Shown piece by piece: positions 23,419 to 33,350 of a stretch of DNA of 64,000 nucleotides. Under the pieces are notes generated by a model. The model did not search any database. It was not told the DNA's origin and saw nothing but the letters and a program-made list of their open reading frames with translations. Position numbers and translations under genes: made by a program. Numbering within the stretch: the stretch's first letter is position 1; each line of letters begins with the position of its first letter. Source of the DNA: Branchiostoma floridae (taxonomy: Eukaryota; Chordata; Leptocardii; Amphioxiformes; Branchiostomatidae); contig NC_049995.1 of the NCBI RefSeq assembly GCF_000003815.2, positions 10,545,409 through 10,609,408 on the forward strand, in the 5' to 3' direction.

Positions 23419-26400
23419 ATGGGTTTCTTCACAGTTTTCTTAGCAATGGCGCTGGCAGTGTCTCTGAGTTGGTCAGAGGTACAGGGTGCCGATCCTATCA
23501 AAGATCTTACCAGAGATATTGAGGACCTGCAAGGTAAGTCTCTATCACTGTAGCCCAACTGGTTCACAGTTGAAGTCCTGATTTCGATTGCATGTACTTG
23601 GTTAGGCCTACGTCACATTTCCAAAACCGGAGCCCGTTAGGATAGCTTTCGGGAACGAAAAGTATGATACGAAAAGCACCAAAATACACAACACAAGAGA
23701 CGTAAAGAAAATAGTCTTGGGCATTATTTGTATATAATTTTACGTATACATTTCTATTTTTCAATTTTTGGAAATGTGACGTTAGCTTTACAGCAAGTTC
23801 CCGGTTTAAATCCCGGGAAGGCATTTCGGTTGGGGCTGCACCCGTATTTCGGAAGGGACATAGACGGGAGTCCCGTGTTCGAGGAGGAGCCTCAAGCACG
23901 TTAAAAGGAAAGAGCTAGCACCCCCTTTTTTATTAAAAAAAACATATACCGCTACAGAAACAGCAAAGAACTTGCTGCCCTACTAGTCAGTACAATGTGA
24001 ACCTTGCTAATGATGCTTAAAGGTATGGTTTTACTCAACGTATTATTAATGCTTTGGTTAGAAAATTTTAAAGTTTAAACTGACTTATGTGCTGGAATTA
24101 TGCCATTTTTTCTTGATATGAAGAAATTGATTGCAATTCTCATAGAAATGGGTAAAAAAAACTGGGGACAATCTTGACATTTTCCAGATACATGTACTAA
24201 ATAATATAGCCTATTGAATGCCCGTGCGGTGTTTTGTCATGCTGTGTAGTAGTATGTACACTGTTTATACACAGTCACGTGTGGTTAGTTCATATGATAG
24301 GAGTTTACCTTATCAACAATATGTTGAAGGTAGATTAAAAGGGTTTGCCGCCTCATTATGCTTTAACAAAGCATAATAAGTTGGTATCTCACCGCACTTG
24401 GGACACCGGTGCGGCACTGCGGGGTTCGTTCACTGCGCCACTGTTTTTTCATCTTTGATAAATTAGATATGCCTAAGAAGACATCAAAATACTGTAAATG
24501 CAGAAACTTTCGCGGTGGATTAATGTTCGCGGTTTTCGCGGCGGCCACTTCAGAATTTAAAACCACCGCAAACATTTTTCCATAACAGTAAGAGACTACA
24601 GTGCATGGTGCTACCGCGAAAATAAAACTACCGCGAAAAGTCCATTTTTCCCGATAACGCGAAATAAAATCTCCGCGAACTTAAATGCCTTTACAGTACA
24701 AGAAACGGAAGAAAATTCGCTTTTTATCTCTGAAATTCGTTGTGCAATCTACGATCCCCGCAGTGCCACACCGGTGCTCCAAATGCAGTGAAATACCACC
24801 TTTACGTACCCTGGGTAAAGGATCCTCTGACAAGTACCTGTAAAACTAACTACCCCTGATTTATGTCCACAGCAAAATTTACCGACCTATCCATGGAAGT
24901 ATCCAGGCTGTCAAGCGCATTGAAGGGCAACCAGGTGGCACTGACAAAACTAAAGGTAAGAAACTACGTTTGCTCGTACTTAAATCCTGTGCAAATTTTT
25001 GCATGTAAGAACAGAAATTACTACCTTGCAGAAATAAAGCCTCTATTTGTTTTTGTTTTTTCTTTGTTTGTTTATGTAAATCTTCATTAGACTTTACGAA
25101 GTGCACGTAAAATCTAATTTTCTGTTGGTTGAGATTGCGATCAGAAATATGCTAGAAATATGTTAGGATGGATTTAACTTTCTATGTCCTGAAAAAAAAA
25201 ATTCTAAAACCTTTATTCTAAAAAAACGTCCAGGAAGTCCATAGAAACTAAGAGACTAAGACAATTATTACTACAATATGCGACTATCCACATTAAGTGA
25301 TAATCTCCGCCAACCTATTACATGGAACATAGTACAGTCTACCCTTAGCATTGGTAACAGTGTGTAAAGGTGCGCTCCAACGAGATAAAGAAAGAAATTT
25401 CTTTCTTTTTGTGTATTTCGTCGTCTTCTTAGTCATACTTTTACGTATCAGACAATATATAAATTATGAAAAAAAATCGGAGAAAATAACAAAACAGGTG
25501 GGAGCGCACCTTAACAGTCTTCTTCTCACGTAGTGGTCTCTCTCGTTGATATATCCTGAGTTCCAGGTCAATCCATTCATCTAAATTGACAAGAATCAAG
25601 CTTAAGTTTAAGAAGCTTCGGCTGCCTTTAAGCATATACATTTTTTTTGTATCTACAAAAACAGAAAATTATTTACAAGCACAGATGCAGGTCTAGATCT
25701 CTGCCGGTAGAATCGCAATTCCGTCGATCGTTGTAGCCAAGCGCCTTGACAGAGCGCTCAAAAAATTTCTTTGATGAAAATAATCCTTTGAAGCAATAAG
25801 TTTCACAGTGAAAAGACTTAAACCAAAAATTACCACATTTATTAGCCATGGTAGACCAAACTTGTTGAACCAAACATGTTGAAAAGATACAGTAAAAAGA
25901 TACAAATGATACTATTGCTGGCAGCTGGATAAATGCAACTTCTCGTGGCTTTTCTGTTATATCGGGGATAAAAGAGCAGATATGCTTTATGACCGATGGC
26001 TTGTCTAGTTGCAGTAAGAATATTTTTTTACAGAACTTAGGTGTATGAAGTAAGGAAATTAGTTTTGTATAACCTAATACAGTTAATTTCTCTCTACGGT
26101 TTACAATCTACACCCTACTACAAAATGACATTCGTCCTCTATTCTATCTAAATTACAATGTTTCCATGAGGTGAAATGCAGGTTACAAATATGTACCGCT
26201 TTCCTTTCTCGTAGGCAACTGAGTTGAGCATTACCGAGTTGACAAACGATGTGACAGAACTGAATGGCGAGCTCGGAGAGGTTCAAACCGGGTTCTTAGC
26301 CCTTCAACAGGAGTACGAGACACTGAATGGCGAGCTGGACCAGTACAAGATCCAACTGTCTTCACTGGATGCCAGTTCTCAGGCCAACATCGACGAACTG

Positions 26401-28956
26401 AAGGAGCGCCTGCAAAGTCTTCAGAATCTCCTTCGCGAGGCCAACGATGAATTCGACTACGAGCTGTACGAGCAGCAGCAACATTTCACCGATACGCTGG
26501 AGAGCCAACGGCTGGAGCAGACCGATGCGCAAAACGTCCTTCAGCAAGAGTTTGAGATGCTGAAGAGAGTCAGCGAAACGCGCGAGGCGAACGCAGTGGA
26601 TGAGCTGCAGCAAGTTCTCGAAGACGCGAATGCTGCGCTCGCTGATTCTGCCAACGACGACCGCCTGACGGGTCTGGAAACGCTCGTCGACACACTACAG
26701 GAGCAGGTCGAGCTTCTTAGCCAACAGATGACCGAACATGAGACAGAGATGCAGTCCATCGAGCAGTCTGTTCAAACCACAACAGAAGATATTGGCGACC
26801 TGGACAACAGGCTGGAGGCACAGCAGTCCGAGCAAGTCTCCTTCCAAGGTGACCTGACGGGGGTGCGATTTAACGTTACGTCCCTCAGATCTGATACAGA
26901 GGACTTGGAAGAGCAAAGCCTGGCGGCAATTGCACAGCTTGAGGATCAAGGAACCCGTCTGGATCATCAGGAGGAAGAACAGGAAGGAATACAGGCGCAA
27001 GCAGATCAGTTAGAGACCACCTTCAATGAGCAGAACGAAATCGTGGAACAACGCCTGACAGACGCTGAAACGAGGATTGCCACTCTAGAGACAGAGGGAG
27101 CTAGCGCTCAGGACAGAATCACGGCGATCGAGTCCACTGTCCAAACTCTGGGCGGCACCGTCAGCGAAGTAGATCAGCGAGTCGACGAACAGCAGACGAC
27201 GCTGGGGACACTACAAGAAACCGTCGACAACCAAGCGTCAGAAATCCAGTCCATCAACAGCTCTCTCCAACAGGCGGTTCAACAGCAGGTGGGACTCCAA
27301 CAGTCCTACGAAGACCTGCAGCAGGAGGTTCAAGAGCAAGAGGTCCTGACAGAGCAGCGTTTGCAGACCATAGAATCTGGTATAGACGCCGGTGGATCTG
27401 GTGGAGATTTTACGGCAAGTGTGGCGGCTTTGCAGGAGGTAATGGACGGACTGCAAACGAGCCTGACGGAGGTGAACGCGTTGGGAACCTCGTACAACAC
27501 AGAGGTCCAAACCACGCAGCAAACTCTCAGCAGCTACGCCACGCGCATCCAAGTCGTGGAGGAGGCACTCGGTGGTGCAGACCCAGGCGCTCTACAGCTA
27601 CAGATATCAAACTACGAGGCTACGTCAGCGCAACGTTTTGGAACGTTGGAAGCGAACATTGCTGCCATCAGCACCTCTATAGACGCAGTTGAAGCCCAGA
27701 TAGCCCAGATGGAAGGAACTGCTGGCTCTGTGAGTGGTCTATCTGGCCAGGTCGCCCAGCTCAACACGCAGGCTCAAACTAACAGCCAAACCCTCAGCGC
27801 CGCATTGGCAAGCATTCAGGAGCTTCGTACCGACTATCAGGACCTCTTTGACCAGACAGAATCGTTTGAGGGGATCGTCAACGAACTGGAGACAAACTAC
27901 CAAGAGGTGCTGACACAGCTGGCCGACGTTGCCACTTCGCAGGACATAACCGACGTACGGTCTCGACTTGTGGAACTCGGGGAATCAGTAGACACCCTGG
28001 AGAGCGAAGTTGACAGCATGCACGCAGGATCAACAACCTTCCAAACAGAGCTGCGAAGCGATGTTGACGAGATCACCACCACGGTGCAAAACAACGAAGT
28101 GAAGCTGACCGAACTGGAAAACAATGCCCCACCGGCGTCCCTGTCCACAACTGTTGCCGGTCTGCAAGAAACGGTTTCCGGGCTTTCTGTCACCACAAGC
28201 CAGCTAAACACAAGGGTCAGCAGTGCAGAGACCAGTGTTGCAAACAAGAGGAGCATCGCCTGTGAGTTCTTACAGTTATTATTTTGCGCATTAAATCCCA
28301 CGTCATGTCACGGCCAAACCGTGGCCCAGCCGGAAAGGTTTCAGAAACAAAGTATGATATAAAAGACACCAAATAAACATTACAAAATAGAAAGCTCCGC
28401 AAACATTATTTATGTAGATAACCCCGATTTTGCATGAGTAGCATTTAGTTATGTAAGGCATCTTTGAAGCTATCTACATTCCAAATAACATGAAGATCCA
28501 TCAACCCATTTCCGACTTGTTCCCCTCTAAAGGGATGATGCAACTCAAAATTCCCTACATACATGAGGTACTTGATAACTTTGATAAGGCACAAGCGTTT
28601 TGTTAATGATACAGTATTCTGAATGATATGTTATATGTTGTGTATGTTATGTTTCCAAGCGTTATGCGTAATTATTACTCTTGGAAAAGTAGATGTTGCA
28701 GACTGTGATAAGCTGTCAACAAGCTGTCAATAACAGTCAATAAACAATAAACAGTAATGATCCTTTAATGTATTTTCAGGCGAAAGCGGTGAGATCTACA
28801 ACAGCAATGTAGGCACGGGAACAACAAAGAGCAATTACTTCTACTTCTCTTCTGGTTTCACATCCACCCCAGTCATCGTACCCTCCATCACATTGGTCGA
28901 CACCGCTCACTACAGAAACAACAGGTACCTCTTCGTTATTAATATTATTATTATTA

Positions 28957-29007
<51 letters not shown>

Positions 29008-30009
29008 GAGTCCATTCCAAGACACCATGCGGATGTTTGTGGCCATTGTTTAGAATTGATTTTAAAGTTTTGTAATTATATGTCTAGGACATTTGATACT
29101 TCAGAAATATTTGTAACACTGTTTCAACTTTATAAATATTTCCCTGGTCCTGTAAAACTTTGGAAATATTCATCGTGTGGAATTGGATACTTCTAATGGT
29201 TTCTAAATAATGATAACAGCATTCTACCATTATCTACCATTTTCTACCATTTTTTGTAAATGGTTCAGTGGGCTGGGAAGATAGCAATTCACACATCCTT
29301 GCAAAGTATGGTTGGGTGCCATGAAACAATGGCCCACCACAAAGGATCCACTAGTGCCCAGCTGTGAAATCTAAAAATATACAGATGCAACAATAGGGCT
29401 TACTTTTATGGGGGCAATAAACTAATTTAACCATTTGGCGAGGTTAACCATTTTTTGTAAATATTTGTAAATGTGAAATAATCACACAGAGGTTTCACAA
29501 TTATTGTAAATAAAGATATTTTTGTACAGTTACTTTCAAAATGTTTCTCAAATATTCAAAGGAATTCAAATATATGAGTACTTTCTCAGTCAATTTTTAA
29601 AAAATAATCTAATTATTGTGGCTCAGATATTCTTTTATTCAAAATAATTCAGACTAATTATAAATATCGCCTAAAAACCCTCATGGTGTCTTGGAATGGA
29701 CTCTATTATTATTATTATTATTATCATCATTATTATTATTATTATCATCATCATCATCATTATTATTATTATTATTATTATTATCATCATCATTATTATT
29801 ATTATTAACATTATTATTATTATTATTATTACTATTGTTGTTATTAGTATTATTATCACCATTTTAATTTTTACTATGGCTTGTCCATTAGGGTGGAAAT
29901 CTACACCAGCAGTGAATCGACGAATGGGTTCTGGCTGACTGCTCGCACTTGGGGTGACACTTACTCGTGGGGCGTCAAGGGAAAATTCATCGCCTGTGGC
30001 TACGTCTAA
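23419..30009 (+). CDS. Secreted coiled-coil H-type lectin, gene A
   Basis: Five exons (23419-23533, 24873-24955, 26215-28261, 28780-28924, 29892-30009; phases 1,0,1,2) encode 835 aa. Residues 1 to about 24 form a signal peptide (MGFFTVFLAMALAVSLSW, then SEVQGA). Residues about 25-748 are Gln/Glu/Leu-rich heptad repeat, a long coiled coil with no cysteine I can see. Residues about 749-835 match the H-type lectin fold of Helix pomatia agglutinin: ESG start, F..GF...PVIVPSITLVD, NRVEIYTSS, NGFWLTARTWGDT, KFIACGYV. The ARTW tryptophan aligns with the sugar-contacting aromatic position of that family, while the usual WIA.G end is FIACG here. NVT and NSS sequons are present in the stalk. By inference it forms multimeric stalk-and-head lectins outside the cell, perhaps in immunity or mucus. 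The start gives a clean signal peptide and is preceded by a TATA box. Ligand is unknown. Confidence 0.85.
23607..23785. mobile_element. MITE (ACGTCACATTTCC ends) in intron 1 of gene A
   Basis: The ends ACGTCACATTTCCAAAA and TTTTGGAAATGTGACGT are perfect reverse complements over 17 bp. The interior phrase (GGGAACGAAAAGTATGATA) is shared with repeats at 28300-28415, 32020-32160 and 46095-46262. Confidence 0.7.
23786..23925 (+). repeat. tRNA-like SINE fragment in intron 1 of gene A
   Basis: It contains a B-box-like CCCGGTTTAAATCCCGGG and ends in a T-rich run followed by A-rich sequence. Its family is not identified. Confidence 0.3.
24383..24800. mobile_element. MITE family 1 copy, interrupted by another MITE
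   Basis: Left end GGTATCTCACCGCACTTG and CGGTGCGGCACTGCGGGG; right end CCCCGCAGTGCCACACCGG and GCAGTGAAATACCACC. The interior (AGAAGACATCAAAATAC) is cut at 24490 by a TACTGTAAA-family element and resumes at 24699. It lies in intron 1 of gene A. Confidence 0.8.
24490..24698. mobile_element. TACTGTAAA-family MITE nested in family 1
   Basis: Ends TACTGTAAATGCAG and TGCCTTTACAGTA are terminal inverted repeats. The interior phrases GTTCGCGGTTTTCGCGG and CTACCGCGAAAAGTCCA match the copy at 17943-18153. It is younger than its host element because it interrupts it. Confidence 0.8.
25367..25512. mobile_element. MITE with family-1 interior but different ends
   Basis: Ends AAGGTGCGCTCC and GGAGCGCACCTT are perfect inverted repeats unlike those of family 1. 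The interior (TTTGTGTATTTCGTCGTC, TACTTTTACGTAT, AAATAACAAAACAG) matches family-1 copies read in reverse. It lies in intron 2 of gene A. Confidence 0.65.
28300..28415. mobile_element. Partial MITE with GGCCC..AGTATGATATAAAAG interior
   Basis: It shares AGTATGATATAAAAGACACC with 32050-32075 and relatives at 23607 and 46095. It starts just after exon 3 of gene A. The ends are not clear. Confidence 0.45.
28937..29007. repeat. (ATT)n microsatellite, left half
   Basis: Long ATT run in intron 4 of gene A, continued at 29704 on the far side of an inserted element. Confidence 0.9.
29008..29703. mobile_element. 696-bp TA-flanked MITE inserted in an ATT microsatellite
   Basis: Terminal inverted repeats of 22 bp (29008-29029 and 29682-29703) are perfect reverse complements, starting GAGTCCATTCCAAGACACC. 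TA flanks both sides, as expected for a TA target duplication of Tc1/mariner type. No transposase frame is inside, so it is non-autonomous. The perfect ends suggest a fairly recent insertion. It lies in intron 4 of gene A. Confidence 0.8.
29704..29860. repeat. (ATT/ATC)n microsatellite, right half
   Basis: Continuation of the microsatellite at 28937-29007 with ATC variants. Poly-Ile or poly-Asn open frames here are artefacts. Confidence 0.9.
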
Positions 30010-30207
30010 ACAGAACAACAAACAAACAAACAAAGAAGAAACAGAAGCCTGTTGAGAAAAAGGAATCGCCTTGGTACTTCAATATTCTTCAATAAGTGAC
30101 TTTTTTAAAAGACATAGAGACATACCTTCAAATTGTCGATGTCTTGCAGCAGATCTTGTTCACAGAGTGACTTAGTCTCGCGAGAGAGAACGAGACAAGG
30201 TCCAAAC
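30010..30207 (+). other. Start of the 3' UTR of lectin gene A
   Basis: Directly after the TAA stop. No AATAAA is seen before the MITE at 30218. Confidence 0.3.
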
Positions 30208-30217
30208 TTGCGTAGAT

Positions 30218-30472
30218 AGCACGTCACCGGAACGTACTGCGCCTGCGCGAAAAGTATAGACATGCTAAACCTTGCTAAACCCCCGGTTTACTAAAGGGCC
30301 GCATTTAAGAAAGTACGTGCGTATATAAGGGTAAAATCCCGTGTACGTTTTACATGAAACCATGTCTCTAACATATATAGTGTGCAACAAGCGGGATTTC
30401 AATGCAACGTTGACCAAACCAAGCCCCAAAACACCAGGGTTCGCGCAGGCGCAGTACGTTCCGGTGACGTGC
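30218..30472. mobile_element. 255-bp MITE with 33-bp inverted repeats and a 10-bp target duplication
   Basis: Segments 30219-30251 and 30440-30472 are perfect reverse complements over 33 bp (inner phrase CGGAACGTACTGCGCCTGCG). TTGCGTAGAT occurs directly before the left end (30208-30217) and directly after the right end (30473-30482), a 10-bp target duplication. That length points to a Mutator-like family (inference). Identical arms and duplication suggest recent insertion. Confidence 0.8.
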
Positions 30473-30482
30473 TTGCGTAGAT

Positions 30483-32830
30483 CATATTCGAGGTTTTGTC
30501 TTGAAAATGTCATTGTTTGAATGATATTGAAGTAACTGTATTCATACGTGACTAATGAACCTCTTCAACGTTAAGCACCTTGATACATTAGACCACAATA
30601 ACTTATTTTATGGATGGTATTCTATTGCAACCAGAAAAATAGGGCGAAAAAAAAGAGAATGCTGCTAACAAAACACATCCAGTCGATTCTTTCCCGGGCT
30701 TGGTTTACCTCTAGTCTGTAATCGTCAACATCTCAATGATGTTTTGTTTTATTATTGTCATTATTATTAAGAGGAGAAAAATGGCGCTATGGCACCATGT
30801 CCTGACCATATGCCAATCTACCATGGAGAGCAGGCCATTTAGCAACTTTAAAATTGAACAGGAACGCTGTTGGTCAGATGTGGCCAGTTTCTTTTATAAA
30901 ACAGGTGAAAATCAATGCGCGCGCTCGTGCCATCCATAAAATGAAGTTAGTAACGTAACGTGACCATCTGTAACGTAAACATCCAGGAAGCAGGTTAACA
31001 ACATTTTATCAGGATTGCTAGTGATTGCTGTGTTTTTATGTTTGAAATTTTGTACGTTTTTTTTTTGTTCTTTGAAACTATAAATTCTTACTTGGTAAAG
31101 GGCGTCAGTTAACCTGTTTGTATGTCTTGAAAACGTTGACTCTGATGTGAAAAAAACTATGCATGTTGTGTTCTGGTATTTGATTTGTTTACAACGTAAT
31201 CAGGAATTTTGTGCACTGAAATATTAACATTGCATTATACAGAGTTGCAGTGTGAAGTTCGTTTCTCTTTTTCTGTTATGATATTTAAAAAAAAGGACTA
31301 CGGCACTTTATAACGTTGTCTTCATTGCTGTTCTTTATAAAAAAATGAACTTTAAAAAGGAACGTGATAATTTTCTAATAATCATTTGCAACTTCTCAAC
31401 CATTGACTTTAAGTGTGCTTGAGAGTGTGACAATATATATTATATTGACATTGGTTAGGATTTTATTAAGGTCTATTTGGTGACTTAATTGTGTCTTATG
31501 CAGCGTTAAACACACACAAAACACACTTCGACATAATGCATATACTTTAACAAATGTTCATCACTTGACTACTGGAACATATTGTTCTTAACATGTTTTG
31601 AAAATGGCTTTCTAGATTCCAAGTGACCTACTTGACGTGGATACAAAGTATGTTGTGTATCTTTGTGTTTGATGACAATGTTGGCCTACTATACTGTGGG
31701 AATTGCCGACAAGCTGATGTGTTCTTCTATACAATACATTACAATTGTTTGCAAAACTTACGAACAGTTTCTGTTCTTTTATTCATCTAATCGCTACCTT
31801 TACTATACAGTCAATGTAGGTTTGTAGTCCAGTTAGTCCTTATTTATCATTATCTATCTTGGATACAATAATATGGGCCACTTAGCCAAGTATACATACA
31901 TACAAGTACATACGTAATGACACTATACCTCAGTAAAATATGATGAATTGCACAATCAAATTGCATGAAGTAAGTGAACGACTACTAAAGTACTAAAGCA
32001 AATCATAAATGTTCAATCCGTGGCCCGGCCGGGCAGTTTTTGGGAACAAAAAGTATGATATAAAAGACACCAAACTACATAAGACATAAAGAGAATAGCC
32101 CTGGGCATTATATGTGTATAATTTTATGATTACATTTCTATTTTTCGTTTCATAAACAAGCCGGCAAGACAAGGCCAGGCGATGTTATACTTAAGCCCCT
32201 TTTAGACGAGAGCAAGAATCAATAGGGATGGCGTCGGACTTAATTTTTTTTTCTATTCCTGGCAATTCGTAGTGTTTTCCAGAAAATGTCACTGCATTCC
32301 AGCTATTTGTGCCCGTTCTTTTGACTAGTCTAAAAGTTTTTGACATGTAAAATCTGTCGAGGTGCAGTCGAAGTGGAGAAATATCGAATGACATTCAAAG
32401 TGGATTCTTCGTGTATTCTAACCATTCAACATGTAGTATGACTGCATTTTGCGGCATTCCGACATTATTCAAAACATTCTTATCTCATTCGATGTAGAAC
32501 CGAAAAGGCAGGCCACTTCGAATCCTGCCCGAACGTGGCCAAAAGAATATCTGGAATGCAGTGAGAATTTCAAGAATGCACTACGAATTCACAGGAATAG
32601 AAAAGATGTTTCATTCTGATGGAATTTTGGCTCATTCCTTCTCGTGTGAAGGGGATATAAGGTCCATTTGGAATTCCCACTCGGAATGGCCCTGAATGTG
32701 ACACGAATTTTGCAAATATTTCATTTCGAGTTCTGCTTGATTCCTGCTTAGTCGGTTTTAGTGTGAAGGCCCTGTAAAGCCGGCACCGTGAAAAGGTCAA
32801 AAAAAAAAAATTGCCGACTCTGAAAACGCG
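30483..32830. other. Downstream of gene A, intergenic with repeat fragments
   Basis: No gene is recognised. A segment near 31670-31800 resembles 47265-47385 downstream of gene B (ATACAATACA, GTTTGCAAAACTTA, TTCATCTAAT phrases). A GGCCC..AGTATGATATAAAAG MITE fragment lies at 32020-32160. A possible foldback of CCCCTTTTAGACGAGAG with TTCTCGTGTGAAGGGG spans about 32198-32656, with weak ends. Confidence 0.4.
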
Positions 32831-33073
32831 TGTGTTAAAGGGGGATTCCACTCATGAAACGAGTATTTTTCCCATATATATTACACTCTTCGGAATACAA
32901 ATGCACCCGACTTTTGACTAAATCACCACGACTGACTTTTCGACCAAACACTGTTCTAAACCTATGAACCCCCATACGGGACCGTTTCCAATTCTCGGCT
33001 TTCACCTGACGTCACGGGTTTTCCAAATATGGGCATCCGCACAGATCAAACACGAAGCAGACGACGAAGTGTC

Positions 33074-33350
33074 ATGGCGGACTCAGGCGGCCGTGGCTCA
33101 GACTAGTTCGACCCAGACGACATTTTGCCATACGCATATGAGCCTGAACGTGATTCTGGAGAGTCGGAGAGTAGCGATGAGAACAATCAGCCTGCAGAAG
33201 CCTTTGCTGGGACCAGGGGCGGCATGGGACGGCCGGGATTACGAGACGGAGGGTTGCATGATCTTGCATGCATGCTAGCGCCAAGAAGCATATGGTGCAG
33301 GTGCAATGACTACAACTGCAGCCTACAGTGTGTGAGTGTATGTGTTGCCA
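33074..33350 (+). pseudogene. Degenerate exon resembling invertebrate P2X7-like zinc-binding proteins
   Basis: From ATG the frame reads MADSGGRGSD, then a stop (TAG, codon 11), then FDPDDILPYAYEPERDSGES followed by an acidic ESSDENNQPAE stretch, and later SIWCRCNDYNC. An acidic stretch after PY.(F/Y)EPE, followed by a WC.C....C knuckle, is what I recall from the many invertebrate P2X7-like intracellular-domain proteins. The stop and lack of the rest of the domain argue for a dead or partial copy. It lies inside the possible TTAA element. The assignment is tentative. Confidence 0.3.

Noticed and set aside
26362-28402. Several - strand frames of 60-134 codons opposite exon 3 of gene A, and similar ones opposite exon 3 of B and C
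   Set aside because: They are shadows of biased coiled-coil codons (CAG, GAG, CTG) on the coding strand.
28776-30033. Poly-Asn and poly-Ile frames
   Set aside because: They come from ATT/ATC microsatellites. Only the exon 4 and exon 5 segments in this span are coding.
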